Part shown: positions 60,137 to 64,000 of the stretch, piece after piece | How positions within the stretch are numbered: the stretch's first letter is position 1 | Layout of the letters: each line of letters opens with the position of its first letter | Assembly: GCF_024259515.1 (NCBI RefSeq) | Contig: NZ_JANBWE010000003.1 | Location: 1-64,000, forward strand | Length of the DNA: 64,000 nucleotides | Direction: 5' to 3' | Source: Salirhabdus salicampi | GTDB taxonomy: Bacteria > Bacillota > Bacilli > Bacillales > Alkalibacillaceae | Translations under genes and position numbers: made by a program | Notes under the pieces: model-generated | The model's input: only the letters and a program-made list of their open reading frames with translations | Told to the model about the DNA's origin: nothing | Databases searched by the model: none

Positions 60137-61489
60137 TTGAACGAGGAGTGGAATGACCGAACACCACCACATAATATTGAAGCAGAGCAGGCGGTGCTTG
60201 GTGCTGTCTTTTTAGAACCCCAAGCGATGATTACGGCCTCCGAAATATTGCAACCTGATGATTTCTATCGTGCTAGTCACCAGCGTATCTTTAGTGCAAT
60301 GATGAATCTATCTAATAAAGGTGAGCCTATTGATCTTGTTACAGTTACAACTTCATTATCTAATGCCCAACTTTTAGATGAAGTTGGAGGTGTATCCTAT
60401 TTAAGTGATCTCGCTAACTCGGTTCCAACAGCTGCAAATGTTGAATATTATGCGAGAATCGTAGAAGAGAAAGCTACACTTCGTCGACTTATATCAGCAG
60501 CAACAGATATTGTGAAAACTAGTTTTGAGGAAGATGAAGTCGATAATGTTTTAGACGATGCGGAAAAAAGTATATTAGAAGTTTCACAAAAGAAGAATAC
60601 AAGTAAGTTTAAAAATATAAAAGACGTATTAATAGAAGTCTATGATAATATTGAACAGCTTCATCACCATGATGAGGAAGTAACAGGTGTTCCTACTGGC
60701 TTTAGGGATTTAGACCAAATTACATCAGGATTCCAGCGTAATGATTTAGTCATTATTGCAGCTCGTCCATCGGTGGGTAAAACAGCATTTGCATTAAATG
60801 TTGCTCAAAACGTGGCAACACATGCTCAGGAAAATGTTGCTATCTTCAGTTTAGAAATGGGAGCCGATCAACTTGTTAGTCGTATGTTATGTGCAGAAGG
60901 TAATATAGACGCAACACGTCTAAGAACAGGTAAACTTGAAGCAGAAGACTGGGGTAAGCTAACAATGGCAATGGGGAATCTATCAAATACAGGAATCTTC
61001 ATTGACGATACCCCAGGGATAAAGGTGAGTGAAATTCGCTCAAAATGTCGTAGGCTTAAGCAAGAACACGGTTTAGGTATGATCTTAATTGATTATTTAC
61101 AGTTAATCCAGGGGAATGGAAGCGAAAACCGCCAGCAGGAAGTATCGGAAATTTCCCGTTCCTTGAAGGGATTGGCCCGTGAGTTAAATGTACCTTTAAT
61201 TGCTTTATCACAGCTTTCCCGTGGAGTTGAACAACGACAAGATAAGCGACCAATTATGTCTGATATTCGTGAGTCAGGAAGTATTGAGCAGGATGCAGAC
61301 ATCGTAGGGTTTTTATATCGTGATGATTACTACAATCAGGAATCTGAAAAGGAAAATATTATCGAAATAATTATTGCAAAGCACAGGAATGGCCCAGTAG
61401 GATCAGTAGAACTAGCATTTGTAAAAGAATATAATAAGTTCGTTGATTTAGACCATCGATACTCACCAGAAGAAATACCACCAGCCTAA
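60137..61489 (+). CDS. dnaC: Replicative DNA helicase (DnaC of Bacillus, DnaB family)
   Basis: 450-residue hexameric helicase. The N-terminal domain (HNIEAEQAVLGAVFLEP) is followed by the RecA-like core with Walker A (AARPSVGKTAFALN), VAIFSLEMGADQLVSRM, ILIDYLQLIQG (Walker B) and QLSRGVEQRQDKRP. The start is TTG after AGGAGGAACCGGAA. In B. subtilis this gene is called dnaC. It is the last gene of yybS-gdpP-rplI-dnaC. Confidence 0.97.
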   Translation: MNEEWNDRTPPHNIEAEQAVLGAVFLEPQAMITASEILQPDDFYRASHQRIFSAMMNLSNKGEPIDLVTVTTSLSNAQLLDEVGGVSYLSDLANSVPTAANVEYYARIVEEKATLRRLISAATDIVKTSFEEDEVDNVLDDAEKSILEVSQKKNTSKFKNIKDVLIEVYDNIEQLHHHDEEVTGVPTGFRDLDQITSGFQRNDLVIIAARPSVGKTAFALNVAQNVATHAQENVAIFSLEMGADQLVSRMLCAEGNIDATRLRTGKLEAEDWGKLTMAMGNLSNTGIFIDDTPGIKVSEIRSKCRRLKQEHGLGMILIDYLQLIQGNGSENRQQEVSEISRSLKGLARELNVPLIALSQLSRGVEQRQDKRPIMSDIRESGSIEQDADIVGFLYRDDYYNQESEKENIIEIIIAKHRNGPVGSVELAFVKEYNKFVDLDHRYSPEEIPPA

Positions 61490-61517
61490 CCGACTCCGAA
61501 AAGGGTCGGTTTTTTTA
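61490..61517 (+). terminator. Terminator of dnaC
   Basis: Stem CCGACTC / GGGTCGG (one G-T pair) followed by seven T residues, starting at the dnaC stop. Confidence 0.8.
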
Positions 61518-61523
61518 TGGTGA

Positions 61524-61567
61524 ATTTGCGAACAAAATGGTTGTTCGTTTTATAAATGTTCGGTAAT
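61524..61567. promoter_or_regulatory. PurR operator (paired PurBoxes) before purA
   Basis: PurBox 2 on the minus strand reads ATTACCGAACATT (61555-61567), an exact match to AWWWCCGAACWWT. PurBox 1 on the plus strand, ATTTGCGAACAAA (61524-61536), differs at two positions. They are inverted and 18 bases apart, the layout used by B. subtilis PurR. The boxes lie directly upstream of the purA promoter. Confidence 0.8.
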
Positions 61568-61570
61568 TAG

Positions 61571-61600
61571 TTGACGATTCTACAATATTACTGGTAAAAT
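61571..61600 (+). promoter_or_regulatory. SigA-type promoter of purA
   Basis: TTGACG (61571-61576) and TAAAAT (61595-61600), 18-base spacer. It begins three bases after the second PurBox, so a bound PurR would block polymerase. Confidence 0.65.
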
Positions 61601-61646
61601 TAAGCGTGTTGTTTGTAATTAGAGGTATATTGTTGGAGGTGTCTTT

Positions 61647-62930
61647 ATGACAACGGCGGTAGTTGTTGGTACACAATGGGGAGACGAAGGAAAAGGGAAA
61701 ATTACTGATTTTTTATCTCGGCAAGCAAATGTTGTCACACGTTATCAAGGTGGAAATAATGCAGGACATACAATTAAATTTAACGGTGAAACATATAAAC
61801 TTCACTTAATTCCATCGGGGATATTTGATAATGATAAAGTTTGTGTCATGGGTAATGGAATGGTCATTAACCCAAAAGCATTACTAGAGGAATTAGCCTA
61901 TCTAAAAGAAAGAAATATAACTGCGGATAACTTACGTATAAGTAACCGTGCCCATGTCATTTTACCTTATCATATGAGACTGGATGAACTTCAAGAGGAG
62001 TCTAAAGGTGATAACAAAATTGGGACGACGAAAAAGGGAATTGGCCCAGCATATACAGATAAGGCTGCTCGTATGGGAATACGTATATGTGACCTTTTGG
62101 ACGAACAAACATTTCGCCAAAAGCTAGAAGCAAATGTTAGAGAAAAGAACGTATTACTTGAAAAAGTTTACGAAGTCGAACCATTAAATGTTGAGGATAT
62201 TTACGTAGAATATCTTCAATATGGCCAACAAATTGCTAAATATGTTTGTGATACTTCCGTTTTATTAAATAAAGCTATTGATGAGAAGGAAAACATTTTA
62301 TTTGAAGGTGCACAAGGAGTTATGCTTGATTTAGATTACGGCACATATCCATTCGTAACATCTTCAAATCCATCGGCTGGTGGTGTAACCGTTGGTACTG
62401 GAGTAGGACCTACAAAGATCGATCGAATTATGGGCGTTTCGAAAGCATATACGACACGTGTTGGAGATGGACCATTCCCTACCGAATTGTTTGATCAGGT
62501 CGGAAATCACATTCGAGAAACAGGTAAGGAATACGGAACGACAACAGGGCGTGCTCGCCGTGTAGGATGGTTTGACTCTGTTGTAGTCAGGCATACAAGT
62601 AGAGTGAGTGGTATAACAGACCTTTCTTTAAATTCGTTAGATGTGTTGACAGGCATTGAAACTTTAAAGATTTGTGTTGCTTATAAATATAAAGGTGAAG
62701 TTTTAGAGGAATACCCAGCGAGTTTAAATGTTTTGGCTGATTGTGAAGCAATTTATGAGGAACTACCTGGGTGGCAAGAAGATATTACGGACGTAAAAGC
62801 CTTTGATGAATTACCGAAAGAAACACAAAACTATGTTACACGCATTTCCGAATTAACAGGGGTAGATATAGCTATTTTTTCTGTTGGCCCTGACCGTGAA
62901 CAGACGAACGTACTTAAATCAATTTATTAA
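61647..62930 (+). CDS. purA: Adenylosuccinate synthase
   Basis: 427-residue GTP enzyme that joins IMP and aspartate on the way to AMP. Motifs: [15 protein letters not shown] at the N terminus (P-loop and catalytic Asp/His environment), [45 protein letters not shown] and [25 protein letters not shown]. Both PurR boxes and its own promoter lie upstream, so it forms a single-gene unit. Confidence 0.98.
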   Translation: MTTAVVVGTQWGDEGKGKITDFLSRQANVVTRYQGGNNAGHTIKFNGETYKLHLIPSGIFDNDKVCVMGNGMVINPKALLEELAYLKERNITADNLRISNRAHVILPYHMRLDELQEESKGDNKIGTTKKGIGPAYTDKAARMGIRICDLLDEQTFRQKLEANVREKNVLLEKVYEVEPLNVEDIYVEYLQYGQQIAKYVCDTSVLLNKAIDEKENILFEGAQGVMLDLDYGTYPFVTSSNPSAGGVTVGTGVGPTKIDRIMGVSKAYTTRVGDGPFPTELFDQVGNHIRETGKEYGTTTGRARRVGWFDSVVVRHTSRVSGITDLSLNSLDVLTGIETLKICVAYKYKGEVLEEYPASLNVLADCEAIYEELPGWQEDITDVKAFDELPKETQNYVTRISELTGVDIAIFSVGPDREQTNVLKSIY

Positions 62931-62934
62931 TAAC

Positions 62935-62969
62935 AAAAACTGCGTATGGTTCCATACGCAGTTTTTTTT
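62935..62969 (+). terminator. Terminator of purA
   Basis: Perfect stem AACTGCGTATGG / CCATACGCAGTT followed by eight T residues, just after the purA stop. Confidence 0.85.
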
Positions 62970-63052
62970 GCTTTAAGATAGAATTAAATCAATTAACAGG
63001 TATATTTTTTAGAATTATAGGTAAAGGTGAAAAAGAAGTAGTCTATTTTGCC

Positions 63053-63069
63053 TGTAATATAACTGTAAC
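63053..63069 (+). promoter_or_regulatory. WalR-type box
   Basis: TGTAAT-ATAAC-TGTAAC matches the WalR (YycF) recognition pattern TGTWAH-N5-TGTWAH at every defined base. It lies in the 340-base gap between purA and the LysM protein gene, about 200 bases before that gene, with a possible -35 box (TTGAAA) nine bases after it. Apart from this and the purA terminator I see nothing clear in the gap. Confidence 0.6.
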
Positions 63070-63270
63070 AAAGGGTTTTGAAATACTAGCTAATTATCAC
63101 GAATAACGTCTAACGATAGACTATTATAGCGATAATTCGATCCCATATTATACAAGTATATTACAATGTTTCTACTTATATTTTCTTCTTAATAATCGTG
63201 TGGTAGATTGTAAAAGTATAGGGATAGAAATAATGATAACGCTAGAAAAGCGATATAGGAGGAAAAGGTT

Positions 63271-64000
63271 GTGAAGAAAAAAAGCAGGGGAAAACATAGA
63301 ACATTGCTACAAATAAAAATTTGTATCATGATGATAATTGTTTTCACCTTATGTTTTGGTTCTGGAACGAAGTCGGACCTCGTTAAAGCATCCGGTGCAG
63401 CATATCCTCAAGTCTACCATGTATATATTGATAGTCAGTTTATGGGAACTGTAAGCAATAGAGAGTTAGTAGAAACGTATATTGAGAAGCAAATCACAAC
63501 AGAGGAAGAAAAATATGATGAATTAAATTTAACTATCAATGAAACGGTGGAATACGTTCCTGAAGTATCATTCCAACCTATTTACAATAACGATCAAGTT
63601 ATTAAACGACTTTATAATAAATTAACTTATAGCATTCGCGGAGTACAATTAGTAGTGGATGGACACTTAGTCGGGTATTTTCAAAATAAACAATTAGCCC
63701 AACAAGTTATCGATAAGTATATAGAACAATACGTAACAGAAGATATATTAGAGCAATTAAAGATAGATACTTCTCAAGATAAACATAGTAGTATAGAACA
63801 ACAATTAACGTTAGGGGAACGACAAGTAGTCGATGTGACATTAATAGAAGATGTTGAAATAAAGGAGGCTAAGGTACCTCCAACTGATTTATTGCTCGTT
63901 GAACAAGGGGTGAAGTTATTAGATAGGGGACACTACGTAGAAAGAACACACACTGTTCAAGATGGCCAAACTATCGAACAAATTGCAGAAATGTATGCAA
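63271..64000 (+). CDS. Secreted LysM protein, probable M23 wall peptidase (partial)
   Basis: The first 243 codons of a longer gene; the rest lies outside the window. A basic start (MKKKSRGKHRTLLQIK) and hydrophobic stretch (CIMMIIVFTLCFGSG) form a signal peptide or anchor. About 190 residues follow without a domain I can name, and then a LysM module begins (HTVQDGQTIEQIAEMYA) at the window edge. In Bacillaceae the gene placed between purA and walR is commonly a LysM-G5-M23 peptidase, so the same is likely here; the catalytic part is not visible. It starts with GTG after AGGAGGAAAAGG. Confidence 0.65.
   Translation, partial: MKKKSRGKHRTLLQIKICIMMIIVFTLCFGSGTKSDLVKASGAAYPQVYHVYIDSQFMGTVSNRELVETYIEKQITTEEEKYDELNLTINETVEYVPEVSFQPIYNNDQVIKRLYNKLTYSIRGVQLVVDGHLVGYFQNKQLAQQVIDKYIEQYVTEDILEQLKIDTSQDKHSSIEQQLTLGERQVVDVTLIEDVEIKEAKVPPTDLLLVEQGVKLLDRGHYVERTHTVQDGQTIEQIAEMYA

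Overview
The window is the replication-origin region of a low-GC, endospore-forming member of the Bacillaceae. The evidence is the gene order around dnaA, which largely follows Bacillus subtilis, together with spore genes (bofA, sleL, yyaC, a YheC/YheD protein, spoIIIJ), T-box and S-box leaders, soj/spo0J/noc with parS sites, and purine control by PurR-type boxes. No genus can be named with certainty from the sequence alone.

The origin lies at about 37.3-39.3 kb. A DnaA-box cluster separates dnaA from rpmH, and a second set of boxes with a DnaA-trio array lies between dnaA and dnaN. Most genes to the left are on the minus strand and most to the right are on the plus strand, as expected for two replichores leaving oriC.

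Left arm, read outward: dnaA, dnaN, rlbA, recF, remB, gyrB, gyrA, an HD-GYP protein, yaaC (opposite strand), guaB, dacA, pdxS-pdxT, serS with a serine T-box, tRNA-Ser, an M23 peptidase with a bactofilin, dck-dgk (opposite strand), proI with a proline T-box, and a homocysteine methyltransferase with a SAM riboswitch. A more variable stretch of about 12 kb follows, from 6.1 to 18.3 kb. It holds a HAD phosphatase, a double-length YheC/YheD protein, a second HD-GYP protein, a holin-like membrane protein, acsA, an NCS2 permease and a DUF3891 protein. Beyond it come sleL, tadA, the SRP RNA, dnaX, yaaK, recR, yaaL, bofA and the 5' end of a 16S rRNA gene.

Right arm: rpmH-rnpA-spoIIIJ-khpB, mnmE-mnmG-rsmG, noc, soj-spo0J with three parS sites, a DUF554 protein, yyaC, a YkvI-like transporter, a DUF951 protein, ychF, rpsF-ssb-rpsR, a two-gene acetate-type symporter, yybS-gdpP-rplI-dnaC, purA, and the start of a secreted LysM wall protein preceded by a WalR-type box.

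The most interesting points are: the complete unwinding module at dnaA-dnaN; CcpA-type operators at the same position in front of acsA and the acetate-type symporter operon, which suggest a co-regulated acetate uptake and activation route; the tandem fused YheC/YheD protein; an HD-GYP protein beside gyrA whose HD doublet is SD; a decayed tRNA-Arg between two riboswitch-controlled genes; and a WalR box in front of the LysM protein. I found no mobile element, prophage, CRISPR array or clearly new multi-gene system. The accessory segment is the best place to look for novelty.
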